From: an uncultured Bacteroides sp. | GTDB lineage: Bacteria > Bacteroidota > Bacteroidia > Bacteroidales > Bacteroidaceae | Length of the DNA: 64,000 nt | Direction: 5' to 3' | NCBI RefSeq assembly: GCF_963666545.1 | Contig: NZ_OY762899.1 | Coordinates: forward strand, 806,001 to 870,000 | Part shown: piece after piece, positions 8,021-17,195 of the stretch | How positions within the stretch are numbered: the stretch's first letter is position 1 | How the letters are laid out: every line of letters starts with the position of its first letter | Notes under the pieces: generated by a model | What the model was told of the DNA's origin: nothing | Databases searched by the model: none | Seen by the model: the letters and a program-made list of their open reading frames with translations, nothing else | Position numbers and translations under genes: made by a program

Positions 8021-10021
8021 TTATTTCTTATAACGTTCCAATCCTGTTTGCAGAAACTCTACGTATTTGGGAATGTCTTCATTGTAAGCATACGACTTAT
8101 TTAAGGGTTTGCCCTCACCATCAAGTAATACGTAGAAAGGTTGTGCATTGGCACCAAACTTCACACGTTGCAGATAGCTCCACTTGTCACCGACTGTTTT
8201 AAGTGTACGTTCAGTTCCGTTTTCAGTTACTTTAATCGGTTCAGGCAACGGTTTCTTATCGTCCACGTACAAACTGATCAGCACGTAATCGTTGTTGATG
8301 ATGTCCCCCACCTTCGTATCAGTCCATACAGCAGCTTCCATCTTACGACAGTTTACGCAACCGAAACCGGTAAAGTCAACCATCACAGGTTTGCCATTCT
8401 TGCGAGCATACTCCATACCACTATCATAATCGTCAAACTTAGCATGTATTTCATTCTTATACAAATTGAAATCCTGAGTGTTCATGGGTGGAGCAAAGGC
8501 GCTAACTGCCTTCAACGGTGCACCCCACAAACCGGGAACCATATAAACAGTAAAGGCAAGCGAGATCAAAGCCATGAAGAAACGGGTTACACCCACCTTT
8601 GTATCGTCATCATCGTGCAAAAACTTCACTTTTCCGAGGAGATAGAAACCTAGTAAACCGAAGATCACAATCCACAAAGCAAGGAATGTTTCTCTGTCGA
8701 GCAATCCCCAACCATAAGCCAAATCAGCTACCGAAAGAAATTTCAGGGCGAAAGCCAGTTCAAGGAATCCAAGCGTTACCTTGATTACGTTCATCCATCC
8801 ACCTGACTTAGGCATTGATTTCAGCCAAGAAGGGAAGAGGGCGAATAGAGTGAAAGGCAAAGCCAGCGCAATAGCAAAACCAAGCATACCGATAGCGGGT
8901 GCAATGATGCTTCCCGTAGTAGAAACCTGCACCAACAAGAAACCTATAATAGGGCCGGTACATGAGAAAGAAACCAGTGAAAGTGTAAATGCCATCAGGA
9001 AGATGCTGAGCAATCCGCTCGTTGTTTCTGCCTTGCTGTCTACAGCATTGGTCCACTTTGAAGGCAAGGTGATTTCAAACGCTCCGAAGAAAGAAGCGGC
9101 AAACACAACCAACATCAGGAAGAAAAGAATATTAAAAATGGCATTGGTGGATAAGGCATTGAGTGCGCTTGCTCCAAAGATCAGCGTGATAGCCAAACCA
9201 AGCATCACATAAATCACTACGATGGATGCACCATACGTCCATGCATCACGAATCCCTTTCTTTTTATCTTTGCTACGTTTTAGAAAAAAACTAACCGTCA
9301 TCGGAATGATGGGCCACACACAAGGAGTGAAGAGTGCTAACAGTCCACCAAGGAAACCCGTCACAAAAATATAAATCCAAGTCATGTCTTTCTGAGAAGT
9401 AGTTTCTCCGAAAGCATGTAGCTCGTTGATTACCGGTGTCCATAGATCTTGTGCCACAACGGTACTATCCACAGTTGTCGTATCAGCCGCCACAGCCAAA
9501 GAAGCAACAGTATCTACCGCAGCAGGGTCTGTTGTAGCCGCTTCCTCAGTAGCTACAGCATCTGCTACACCTTTGCCAGAGAAATTAAAAGGAACCTGTG
9601 TAGGCGGCAAACAACTTTCGTCATTGCAAGCACCAAATTCCAGAGAACCTTCGGCATGATATGTAGGGCCGGTAATTTTAATCTTTTGCACAAATTGAAC
9701 CGAGTGTTCAAAATAGCGCAGTTTCATTTCAAACACTTTGTCGAAATTAGTAATCTCTTTTCCACGGGTTTGTAACTTACCCACAAGCTGAGCCCCTTGA
9801 ATCTTTTCGGCTGTAAAGGTAGCCGATATAGGACCACCTTCAGGCAAACCGGTAGAATAGACATGCCAACCGTTTTCTATCGTGGCAGAGAAGATTATCT
9901 CTGCTTCCGTAGGAGAAATCGATTTAAGAGAAGTCTTAAACTTCACCGGCTCTTGAATCTGAGCAAAAGTGTGGCAAAAGAAAAGAGAAAAAGCGAGTAA
10001 CAGAAATTGTATCTTCTTCAT
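8021..10021 (-). CDS. dsbD: Thiol:disulfide interchange protein DsbD
   Basis: A 666-residue inner-membrane protein that passes electrons from cytosolic thioredoxin to periplasmic thiol partners. It has a signal peptide (1-20), an N-terminal DsbD-alpha-like domain with a Cys pair in FGACNDESCLPP (C132, C137), and a low-complexity Ala/Thr/Val linker (155-190). A membrane domain of about eight helices follows, with the paired cysteines in LFTPCVWPIIP and SFSCTGPIIG. The C-terminal thioredoxin-like domain carries FTGFGCVNCRKME (CxxC). All three domains and all Cys pairs are present, so it should be functional. It follows the Dabb protein gene by 22 bp and ends at a strong terminator. Confidence 0.93.
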   Translation of the reverse strand: MKKIQFLLLAFSLFFCHTFAQIQEPVKFKTSLKSISPTEAEIIFSATIENGWHVYSTGLPEGGPISATFTAEKIQGAQLVGKLQTRGKEITNFDKVFEMKLRYFEHSVQFVQKIKITGPTYHAEGSLEFGACNDESCLPPTQVPFNFSGKGVADAVATEEAATTDPAAVDTVASLAVAADTTTVDSTVVAQDLWTPVINELHAFGETTSQKDMTWIYIFVTGFLGGLLALFTPCVWPIIPMTVSFFLKRSKDKKKGIRDAWTYGASIVVIYVMLGLAITLIFGASALNALSTNAIFNILFFLMLVVFAASFFGAFEITLPSKWTNAVDSKAETTSGLLSIFLMAFTLSLVSFSCTGPIIGFLLVQVSTTGSIIAPAIGMLGFAIALALPFTLFALFPSWLKSMPKSGGWMNVIKVTLGFLELAFALKFLSVADLAYGWGLLDRETFLALWIVIFGLLGFYLLGKVKFLHDDDDTKVGVTRFFMALISLAFTVYMVPGLWGAPLKAVSAFAPPMNTQDFNLYKNEIHAKFDDYDSGMEYARKNGKPVMVDFTGFGCVNCRKMEAAVWTDTKVGDIINNDYVLISLYVDDKKPLPEPIKVTENGTERTLKTVGDKWSYLQRVKFGANAQPFYVLLDGEGKPLNKSYAYNEDIPKYVEFLQTGLERYKK

Positions 10022-10043
10022 CTTATTTATATATTATACATTG

Positions 10044-10343
10044 TTAAAATTCATAGTCTACACAAGCACGGCTTTCTTTTGTCTCTGCTAAGATCTTTCC
10101 TGCTGCTACATGATCGGGATGAGTAGCATACATTTTAAGATCATCCAGCGAATCAAACTCACTATACAAAGCAATGTTCCATGATTCTGCCGGATTCACA
10201 TTGAGCCCCACTTCTATCTTACGTATAACGGAAATTATTCCCGGAAGTGCTTCTATAGCTTCCTTAAACTTGTTCATTACAACCTGTTTCTCTTCAACAG
10301 AAATCTCCTCTTTCAGCTTAAATAATACAATGTGCTTTATCAT
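10044..10343 (-). CDS. Dabb (stress-responsive alpha/beta-barrel) domain protein
   Basis: A 99-residue single-domain protein of the dimeric alpha/beta-barrel (Dabb) family. It opens MIKHIVLFKLKEE and continues with SWNIALYSEFDSLDDLKMYATHPDHV, the two most recognisable family segments. Members form dimeric ferredoxin-like barrels; some are small enzymes or stress proteins, but no specific reaction can be assigned. It precedes dsbD by 22 bp on the same strand and shares a promoter region with divergent udk. Co-transcription with dsbD suggests an envelope or redox stress connection, which is inference. Confidence 0.8.
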   Translation of the reverse strand: MIKHIVLFKLKEEISVEEKQVVMNKFKEAIEALPGIISVIRKIEVGLNVNPAESWNIALYSEFDSLDDLKMYATHPDHVAAGKILAETKESRACVDYEF

Positions 10344-10346
10344 ACG

Positions 10347-10377
10347 TTGTTATTTTAATGAATTGTTTCTATATTTG
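10347..10377 (+). promoter_or_regulatory. udk promoter (TTG-N20-TATATTTG)
   Basis: TTG at 10347-10349 and TATATTTG at 10370-10377, separated by 20 bp, match the Bacteroides consensus fully. The ATG of udk lies 56 bp downstream. Confidence 0.75.
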
Positions 10378-10392
10378 CACGATTTGAATACG

Positions 10393-10400
10393 CAAAAGTA
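10393..10400 (-). promoter_or_regulatory. -7 element for the Dabb-dsbD operon (TACTTTTG)
   Basis: TACTTTTG on the minus strand, 50 bp upstream of the Dabb gene. Its transcript start would fall next to the udk -7 element, so the two divergent promoters overlap. No good -33 box was seen. Confidence 0.45.
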
Positions 10401-10432
10401 ATCTATATTGTTCATATACCCATCATCAACAA

Positions 10433-11041
10433 ATGTTAATAATCGGAATTGCAGGCGGTACGGGGTCGGGAAAAACCACCGTCGTACGGAAAATTATAGA
10501 AAGTCTCCCAAAGGGAGAAGTTGTTTTACTGCCGCAAGACTCATACTACAAGGACAGTAGCCATGTTCCAGTGGAAGAGCGACAAAATATCAACTTTGAT
10601 CATCCGGATGCTTTCGAATGGAGCTTGCTTTCTAAACATGTGTCTATGCTCAGAGAGGGTAAATGCGTTGAGCAGCCGACATATTCCTACCTCACCTGCA
10701 CCCGGCAACCTGAAACGATTCATATAGAACCTCGCGAAGTGATTATCATAGAAGGAATTCTTGCCTTGTGCGATAAAAAACTTCGCAGTATGATGGACCT
10801 GAAGGTTTTTGTCGATGCCGATCCCGATGAACGTCTCATTCGTGTGATTCAGAGGGATGTAATAGAACGAGGACGAACAGCGGAAGCAGTGATGGATCGC
10901 TACACACATGTACTGAAACCAATGCATCAACAATTTATTGAGCCATGTAAACGTTACGCTGACTTGATTGTACCCGAGGGGGGAAGCAACAAAGTGGCCA
11001 TCGACATCTTAACGATGTATATCAAAAAGCATTTGCTATAA
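10433..11041 (+). CDS. udk: Uridine kinase
   Basis: A 202-residue cytosolic P-loop kinase that phosphorylates uridine and cytidine in pyrimidine salvage. The Walker A motif GGTGSGKTT is at 8-16. QDSYYKD (36-42), NFDHPDAFEW (around 54-63), the SYLTCTRQPETIHIEPREVIIIEGILAL segment and VDADPDERLIRVIQRDVIERGR are all typical of uridine kinases. Length is normal. It is followed after 20 bp by the MltF-like gene, probably in the same transcript. Confidence 0.95.
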   Translation: MLIIGIAGGTGSGKTTVVRKIIESLPKGEVVLLPQDSYYKDSSHVPVEERQNINFDHPDAFEWSLLSKHVSMLREGKCVEQPTYSYLTCTRQPETIHIEPREVIIIEGILALCDKKLRSMMDLKVFVDADPDERLIRVIQRDVIERGRTAEAVMDRYTHVLKPMHQQFIEPCKRYADLIVPEGGSNKVAIDILTMYIKKHLL

Positions 11042-11061
11042 ACACGAATAAAAACAACCAG

Positions 11062-12456
11062 ATGCGAAAAAGAAGTCTCCACCGTTTGATACCGGCTTTC
11101 TTTCTTCTATTATTCTGCTTATTTGGTTGTCGCAACGGGCATCAAAGTTCGCAGGAAGATCAGTACGACCTACCTCAAATGAAGGATAGCGGAGAGTTGG
11201 TGATACTTACGCTTTACAGCTCCACCTCTTATTTCATCTATCGGGGACAGGAGATGGGATTTCAATACGAACTAAGCCAGCAATTTGCCAAAAGTTTGGG
11301 CTTGAAACTACGGGTTGAAGTAGCGCGCAATGTTCCGGAATTAATCCAAAAGTTGCGCAACAAAGAGGGCGATATGATTGCTTACAACTTGCCCATCACC
11401 AAAGAGTTGAAAGATAGTCTTACGTACTGTGGAGAAGAGATGATCACGCACCAGGTAATTGTGCAACGAACCAACGGAAAAGAGAAGCCGCTGACAGATG
11501 TCACCCAATTGGTTGGCAAAGAAGTATATGTAAACCCGGGCAAGTACCTTAACCGCTTGGAAAATCTGAACAAAGAGTTGGGGGGAGGTATCCGCATTCA
11601 TCAGGTGGAGGGAGACAGCATCACTACTGAAGATCTCATCACGCAAGTCGCCGAAGGAAAGATCGCTTATACTGTCTGCGATAATGATTTGGCACGAATC
11701 AATACAACCTATCATGCTAACCTGGATATTAAATTATCCATCAGTTTCGACCAACGCTCTTCTTGGGCGGTACGCAAAGACTGTCCGTTATTAGCGGAAG
11801 CTGCCAATAAATGGAACAAAAAGAAACTTACCTCACCGGCCTATACAGCCAGTATGAAACGCTACTTTGAAATTAGCAAAACAATCTCATACACTCCCAT
11901 TCTCTCGCTTCGCGAAGGCAAGATCTCTCACTTTGACAAGTTATTCAAGAAGTATGCTAAAAAGATTGACTGGGATTGGCGATTACTGGCTTCATTGGCT
12001 TATACCGAATCGAACTTTGATACCACAGCTGTGTCATGGGCCGGTGCGAAGGGATTAATGCAATTGATGCCTGCTACAAGTAGAGCAATGGGCATTCCCC
12101 GTGGAAAGGAGCAAAATCCCGAAGAAAGCATAAAAGCTGCGATAAAATACATTGCTGTAACAAGTCGTAGCCTGAATATGGTTCACGATAAAAAAGAAAG
12201 AATGCAGTTTATCTTAGCTTCTTACAATGCGGGATTTGGCCACATCTCAGACGCCATGGCTTTGGCCGAGAAATATGGAAAGAATAAATATGTATGGAAC
12301 AACAATGTAGAGAACTACATCTTGCTCAAGAGTCACGAACAATACTTTACCGATCCAGTCTGTAAGAATGGGTACTTTCGTGGCATCGAAACCTACAATT
12401 TCGTACGTGACATTATTGCACGCTACGAAGTATATAAAAAGAAGATTAAGAAATAA
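11062..12456 (+). CDS. MltF-like membrane-bound lytic transglycosylase
   Basis: A 464-residue lipoprotein (lipobox ending at C23) with the two-domain layout of MltF. An SBP_bac_3 periplasmic-binding domain (about 45-265) starts GELVILTLYSSTSYFIYRG. It is followed by an SLT goose-lysozyme-type catalytic domain (about 290-455), with the catalytic Glu in SLAYTESNFD, then GAKGLMQLMPATSRAMG and ILASYNAGFGHI. It should cleave peptidoglycan glycan strands from the periplasmic face of a membrane. In MltF the binding domain modulates activity. It follows udk by 20 bp and converges on metH with only 7 bp between stops. Confidence 0.9.
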   Translation: MRKRSLHRLIPAFFLLLFCLFGCRNGHQSSQEDQYDLPQMKDSGELVILTLYSSTSYFIYRGQEMGFQYELSQQFAKSLGLKLRVEVARNVPELIQKLRNKEGDMIAYNLPITKELKDSLTYCGEEMITHQVIVQRTNGKEKPLTDVTQLVGKEVYVNPGKYLNRLENLNKELGGGIRIHQVEGDSITTEDLITQVAEGKIAYTVCDNDLARINTTYHANLDIKLSISFDQRSSWAVRKDCPLLAEAANKWNKKKLTSPAYTASMKRYFEISKTISYTPILSLREGKISHFDKLFKKYAKKIDWDWRLLASLAYTESNFDTTAVSWAGAKGLMQLMPATSRAMGIPRGKEQNPEESIKAAIKYIAVTSRSLNMVHDKKERMQFILASYNAGFGHISDAMALAEKYGKNKYVWNNNVENYILLKSHEQYFTDPVCKNGYFRGIETYNFVRDIIARYEVYKKKIKK

Positions 12457-12463
12457 CCTTCTC

Positions 12464-15208
12464 TTAAAACAAATTCAACCGATTCTTTTGAGCATCTTCC
12501 AGAGAAACAATCTCGCGATGCACCGGTTTTCCTTTCTCACGAAGTATTTGATATTCTTCAGCCAGTTCTCGGACAAAGCCCTCCTTCATCAGCGGGTTAA
12601 GTAACTTAGCAGCCACACCGGCATTTTGTGATGCGTCTTTCAGATACACCACCGGAGCATGATATGCAGGGTCTATCTTCAGCGCAGTATGCAACTTTGA
12701 TGTAGTGGCTCCGCCAATCAACAAAGGAAGAGTAAAGCCTGCCTTCTGTAGCTCGGAAGCTACGTGCACCATCTCTTCGAGTGAAGGCGTAATCAATCCA
12801 CTCAGGCCAATCATATCTACTTTCTCTTCTATCGCACGTTTAAGGATGGTTTCAGAGGGTACCATCACTCCAAGGTCAATAATTTCATAGCCGTTGCAAG
12901 CCATCACCACGGCCACAATGTTCTTACCAATGTCATGTACGTCGCCTCTTACAGTAGCCAGTAACACTTTACCCGCATTCTGAACATCTCCTTGTTTTTC
13001 TGACTCTATCACAGGTTGGAGTATGGCCACTGCCTTCTTCATCGTGCGGGCAGTCTTCACCACTTGCGGAAGAAACATTTTTCCCTCACCAAACAGATCA
13101 CCTACGTAGTTCATACCTTTCATTAACGGACCTTCGATGATGTCCACCGCCTTATCATACTTCACCAAAGCTTCGGCCAAATCCTCTTCCAGAAAATCAC
13201 CGATACCTTTAACGAGTGCATGTTTCAATCGCTCTTCCAACGGTTCGTCTCGCCAAGCATCGTGCCGTATAACTTGTGTCGTTTCACCACTAGAGGCTGC
13301 TTTTAGTTTCTCGGCCAACTCTATCAATTGTTCTGAACCATTTGGAGTACGATTCAAGACTACGTCCTCGATAATCTTAAGCACATCAGCCGGAATATCA
13401 GTATAGAGCACTGAAGTAGCCGGATTCACAATGCCCATATCCATTCCTTTTTGAATGGCGTAGTACAAGAACACCGCATGTATAGCCTCACGAATGTAGT
13501 CATTGCCACGCAGAGAGAACGAAAGGTTACTTACGCCACCACTGACATGAGCACCCGGCAGATTCTTACGTATCCATTCCGTAGCCTCAATAAAATCGAC
13601 TGCATAGTTATTGTGTTCTTCAATCCCTGTAGCCACCGTCAAGATGTTCGGATCAAAGATAATATCGTGTGGATTAAAGCCCACTTTGTCTACTAACAAA
13701 CGATAAGCTCGTTCGCAGACTGCTATTTTCCGTTGAGCAGTATCCGCCTGCCCCTTCTCGTCAAAGGCCATTACCACTACCGCCGCACCATATTGTCTCA
13801 CAGCACGGGCATGTTCAAGGAAAGCCTCTTCGCCCTCCTTCAGAGAAATGGAATTCACCACACACTTACCTTGGAGACATTTCAATCCGGCTTCAATCAC
13901 TTCCCATTTAGAGGAATCAATCATGATAGGCACTCGGGCTATTTCAGGTTCTGAAGCGATCAGGTTCAGAAAAGTCGTCATCTCTTCTACTCCATCCAGC
14001 AATCCCTCATCCATGTTCACGTCAATAATCAACGCACCATCTTCCACCTGTGTGCGTGCAATGGAGAGAGCTTCTTCGTATTTCTTCTCTTGAATCAGTC
14101 GGAGGAATTTACGTGAGCCGGCTACGTTGCAACGCTCGCCGATATTCACAAAGTTAATTTCCGGCTTTACTTCGAGCAACTCCAGACCCGATATCCACAT
14201 ACAATCGGGTTTTGCAACGGGAACACGAGGTTGGATTCCCTTGATGAGGTCAGTGTATTTGGCAATGTATGCATCTGTGGTACCGCAACATCCGCCAATA
14301 ATATTCACCAGATTCTCATCAATGTATTCTTTTATCTGCGCGGCCATTTCTTCAGGTGTCTGATCGTATGCACCCAGACTGTTAGGCAATCCTGCATTAG
14401 GATAAGCACTGATATAGTATGGAGCACGAGACGCCATTTGTACAAGGAAAGGTTTCAACTGATCCGCACCAAACGAGCAGTTGAGTCCCACAGAGAAAAT
14501 GTTAGCATGCTGAATAGATGCCAGAAAGGCATCAAGTGTTTGTCCCGAGAGCGTACGCCCTCCTATGTCGGACACGGTAACAGAAATCATCAGAGGTACT
14601 TCTCTGCCTGTTACCTTCATCGCCTTTTCGGCAGCAAAGATAGCCGCCTTGGCATTCAATGTATCAAAAATAGTTTCTATCAGAAGAGCATCCACACCGC
14701 CCTCAAGCAGTGCCTCTATCTGTTGTTGGTAAGCTGCAGCCAGTCCGTCATAACTCAAAGCACGAAAAGCAGGATTATTCACATCCGGACTCATCGAACA
14801 AGTTTTATTGGTTGGCCCCACAGCCCCTGCTACAAAGCGTGGTTTATCAGGATTCTTGGCTGTGTATTCATCAGCTATCTCCCGTGCCAACTTTACGGCA
14901 GCCAAATTCATTTCACGTACATACTCCTGCACATGGTAATCGGCCATCGACACGGTAGTAGAGCTAAACGTATTCGTCTCTATAATGTCGGCACCTGCCT
15001 CTAAATATTTACGGTGAATCTCCTGAATTACATCCGGTCGTGTAAGAGACAACAAGTCATTATTTCCCCTTAATTGTCCCCGGATATGCGCAAAACGCTC
15101 ATTGCGAAAATCCTCTTCACGAAGATTATATTGTTGAATCATGGTCCCCATCGCGCCATCCAATATTAGGATACGCTCGACCACAAGTTGCTGAATAGTC
15201 TTTTTCAT
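12464..15208 (-). CDS. metH: Cobalamin-dependent methionine synthase lacking the reactivation domain
   Basis: Transfers the methyl group of 5-methyltetrahydrofolate to homocysteine via cobalamin. The 914-residue protein has a homocysteine domain (1-325) with zinc ligands C244 in GLNCSFGAD and C307/C308 in GGCCGTT, a pterin domain (about 355-620, starting FVNIGERCNVAGSRKF), and a B12 cap and binding domain with the H758 ligand in DVHDIGKN. It stops at ...QKNRLNLF, before the AdoMet-binding activation domain of the 1,227-residue E. coli enzyme. I chose the ATG at 15208 rather than the upstream frame start at 15253 because the latter overlaps smpB. The gene is 7 bp downstream of smpB. Confidence 0.94.
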   Translation of the reverse strand: MKKTIQQLVVERILILDGAMGTMIQQYNLREEDFRNERFAHIRGQLRGNNDLLSLTRPDVIQEIHRKYLEAGADIIETNTFSSTTVSMADYHVQEYVREMNLAAVKLAREIADEYTAKNPDKPRFVAGAVGPTNKTCSMSPDVNNPAFRALSYDGLAAAYQQQIEALLEGGVDALLIETIFDTLNAKAAIFAAEKAMKVTGREVPLMISVTVSDIGGRTLSGQTLDAFLASIQHANIFSVGLNCSFGADQLKPFLVQMASRAPYYISAYPNAGLPNSLGAYDQTPEEMAAQIKEYIDENLVNIIGGCCGTTDAYIAKYTDLIKGIQPRVPVAKPDCMWISGLELLEVKPEINFVNIGERCNVAGSRKFLRLIQEKKYEEALSIARTQVEDGALIIDVNMDEGLLDGVEEMTTFLNLIASEPEIARVPIMIDSSKWEVIEAGLKCLQGKCVVNSISLKEGEEAFLEHARAVRQYGAAVVVMAFDEKGQADTAQRKIAVCERAYRLLVDKVGFNPHDIIFDPNILTVATGIEEHNNYAVDFIEATEWIRKNLPGAHVSGGVSNLSFSLRGNDYIREAIHAVFLYYAIQKGMDMGIVNPATSVLYTDIPADVLKIIEDVVLNRTPNGSEQLIELAEKLKAASSGETTQVIRHDAWRDEPLEERLKHALVKGIGDFLEEDLAEALVKYDKAVDIIEGPLMKGMNYVGDLFGEGKMFLPQVVKTARTMKKAVAILQPVIESEKQGDVQNAGKVLLATVRGDVHDIGKNIVAVVMACNGYEIIDLGVMVPSETILKRAIEEKVDMIGLSGLITPSLEEMVHVASELQKAGFTLPLLIGGATTSKLHTALKIDPAYHAPVVYLKDASQNAGVAAKLLNPLMKEGFVRELAEEYQILREKGKPVHREIVSLEDAQKNRLNLF

Positions 15209-15215
15209 TTCATCA

Positions 15216-15668
15216 TCAATGCTTAAACATCCTGTCCATCTCTCTCCGATCATCCTTTTCTCTCAAAGAATCACGTTTATCATATTCTTTTTTACCTTTA
15301 GCCAATGCAATCACCACCTTGGCCAGTCCTTTTTCGTTAATGAACATCCGTACAGGGACAATGGTAAATCCTGTTTCCTTCGTTCCCCGTTCCAGCTTCT
15401 TCAGTTCTTTTTTACTGAGTAATAGTTTCCGGTCTCTGCGCGCAACATGATTATTATATGAGCCATAGAAGTACTCGGCTATGTGCATGTTCTTCACCCA
15501 CAGTTCGCCATTGGCAAAGAAGCAAAACGTATCGACCAAGCTAGCTTTGCCCAAGCGGATGGATTTAATCTCTGTACCGGTGAGCACAATACCTGCCGTA
15601 TAAGTATCCGTCAGTTCATAGTCAAACGTCGCGCGTTTATTCTTTATATTTACGGGAGCCAGTTTCAT
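15216..15668 (-). CDS. smpB: SsrA-binding protein SmpB
   Basis: A 150-residue partner of tmRNA in rescue of stalled ribosomes (trans-translation). Family features are [29 protein letters not shown] near the N-terminus, [31 protein letters not shown] in the middle, and a basic C-terminal tail ([23 protein letters not shown]) that inserts into the ribosome decoding centre. Full length. It lies 8 bp after the Yip1-domain gene and 7 bp before metH. The tmRNA gene itself was not found here. Confidence 0.96.
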   Translation of the reverse strand: MKLAPVNIKNKRATFDYELTDTYTAGIVLTGTEIKSIRLGKASLVDTFCFFANGELWVKNMHIAEYFYGSYNNHVARRDRKLLLSKKELKKLERGTKETGFTIVPVRMFINEKGLAKVVIALAKGKKEYDKRDSLREKDDRREMDRMFKH

Positions 15669-15676
15669 TTTTCTTT

Positions 15677-16252
15677 TTAATTAAGTATCACGATCAGCTT
15701 GTTGAATACGACCTGAATAATAGTCGGACAGAAGATCAACAAAGCAGATACCATGACGGTAAACTTCAAACGCTTCTTTTCATCAATCGACATTACCGCC
15801 GGAACACCTTCCCACACGATGTATATCAGATAAAATTGGAGCAACCAACCTATCACTGTGAAATCGGGTAACAATCCGATCACGATATTGATTAGGAAAG
15901 TAACCACCATGGAGTATCCGGCTAGTTGTTGCGCAAGCAACACGTCGTTATCCATACCAAACAATCTCACACCCAAATAGTTTATGGCATAAGCCGCCAG
16001 GAAATATCCACCAAACAGTGCCACTGCCACAGCACAACACTGCGTCATTGCTATTTGAAAACTTTGCGGACCACCCCATCCGTTGGCAAACAATGAGCCG
16101 GCAAAGACAGAGAGCCCGCATAAACCAATCATGGGATAAACGAACTCGGTAAAGACCCGTCGCTTATCCTCATGCAAACAAATTTCCTCCCAAGCCTTGG
16201 CCGGAGAGGAAATCAGTAATAATGCTATTTTAAAAAGTTCTTTATAATTCAA
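15677..16252 (-). CDS. Yip1-domain integral membrane protein
   Basis: A 191-residue inner-membrane protein with about five hydrophobic segments (roughly 40-60, 68-95, 105-135, 135-155, 165-187). It starts [24 protein letters not shown], a pattern common to bacterial Yip1-family proteins, in which a short amphipathic helix with a PxxAWEEI motif precedes the membrane bundle. No enzymatic motif is visible and the bacterial function is not established. It is 3 bp from the nigD-like gene upstream and 8 bp from smpB downstream, so it lies inside a four-gene operon. Confidence 0.75.
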   Translation of the reverse strand: MNYKELFKIALLLISSPAKAWEEICLHEDKRRVFTEFVYPMIGLCGLSVFAGSLFANGWGGPQSFQIAMTQCCAVAVALFGGYFLAAYAINYLGVRLFGMDNDVLLAQQLAGYSMVVTFLINIVIGLLPDFTVIGWLLQFYLIYIVWEGVPAVMSIDEKKRLKFTVMVSALLIFCPTIIQVVFNKLIVILN

Positions 16253-16255
16253 TTT

Positions 16256-16936
16256 CTAATAACCATATTTTACTCGTACACTCTTCTGTAAAGTTTCATA
16301 AGTTCCTTTTGCTAATATCTTGACCCAAATAGAATCATTCTTAGGTTCTATTTGGCCATAGACACTAGAAGGAATTCTGAAACTATAAAACGTATTTCCA
16401 TCGCCGTAAGCAGCATCACCTCCACCTTTAGAATAGTTTAACTTCACATATAGAGTATCATGCCCAATCTTTTGCTGATATATATCAAAATCAACGATTG
16501 AATTTGAATGGGTGAATCCAATATTAAAAGTAACATATCTATTTGCGTACCAAGCCGCAGTTAGCTGAGAAATCTTATAATCATTCTTCAAAGTATCTGG
16601 TCTTTGATTAAAGGTCTTCACCGGAATCACAAAACCACCAAGTATTGTAACATTATACTTGGTCTTACCTGATACGAGCTCCTCTCCTGCAACCAACTCA
16701 TAATTTAATAAAACACGTTCAGGATATTTCTTGTCAACAAGCAACATTGATGGATTAGTAGGCGTAAGAGTTAAACCATCATCTGTTAATAGTACAATAT
16801 TGTCGCTTAAATAACCTTGACTTACAGTAACAAACCCAGAGTAAGAAGCATTACCACCATCCGAATTCAAGCAAGAAGTGAAAGAAATACCCATTAACAA
16901 CGTAAGGGCTAAAGCAACAAATTTCATTTTTTTCAT
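16256..16936 (-). CDS. NigD-like lipoprotein
   Basis: A 226-residue lipoprotein (lipobox TSC, Cys22) matching the Bacteroidales NigD-like family: a short Asp/Gly/Asn-rich linker after the lipid Cys, then a compact N-terminal beta domain (about 35-120) and a C-terminal beta-sandwich. The family is named after a gene in a bacteriocin (nigrescin) cluster, but most copies, like this one, are not near bacteriocin genes and their function is unknown. It is the first gene of the nigD-yip1-smpB-metH run, with a -7 element at 16970-16977. Confidence 0.75.
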   Translation of the reverse strand: MKKMKFVALALTLLMGISFTSCLNSDGGNASYSGFVTVSQGYLSDNIVLLTDDGLTLTPTNPSMLLVDKKYPERVLLNYELVAGEELVSGKTKYNVTILGGFVIPVKTFNQRPDTLKNDYKISQLTAAWYANRYVTFNIGFTHSNSIVDFDIYQQKIGHDTLYVKLNYSKGGGDAAYGDGNTFYSFRIPSSVYGQIEPKNDSIWVKILAKGTYETLQKSVRVKYGY

Positions 16937-16969
16937 AATCTATAATATTGTGTGTTTTTATCTGGTGCG

Positions 16970-16977
16970 CAAATATA
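16970..16977 (-). promoter_or_regulatory. -7 promoter element (TATATTTG) for nigD-yip1-smpB-metH
   Basis: TATATTTG on the minus strand, 33 bp upstream of the nigD-like ATG. It is the only consensus -7 seen for the four-gene run; a -33 box at the right spacing is not obvious. Confidence 0.5.
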
Positions 16978-17195
16978 CAAAACAAAGAGAAACGCACACC
17001 GTTAGTTCTCTCTTTTTTTAATCAACTTTAATACATAAATGCAGCTAAAACACAAATACTGCATTAATATGAGATGTTTTTTATTTTTTTTCGTCACTGC
17101 AACACATCGAGCCCTACCATTGTCCGTTTTTATAGCAAGCCATTATTACTTAATAATGAGCTTAGTATTACCAATTATTAAGACGAAAGCGCTGC

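Noticed and set aside
8808..9056. Open frames opposite or within dsbD, metH, dehydrogenase and transporter genes
   Set aside because: They lie inside long, well-supported genes, lack family features and are shadows of codon bias.
15209..15253. Upstream start of metH
   Set aside because: Would overlap smpB and adds residues before the conserved MKKTIQQL start.
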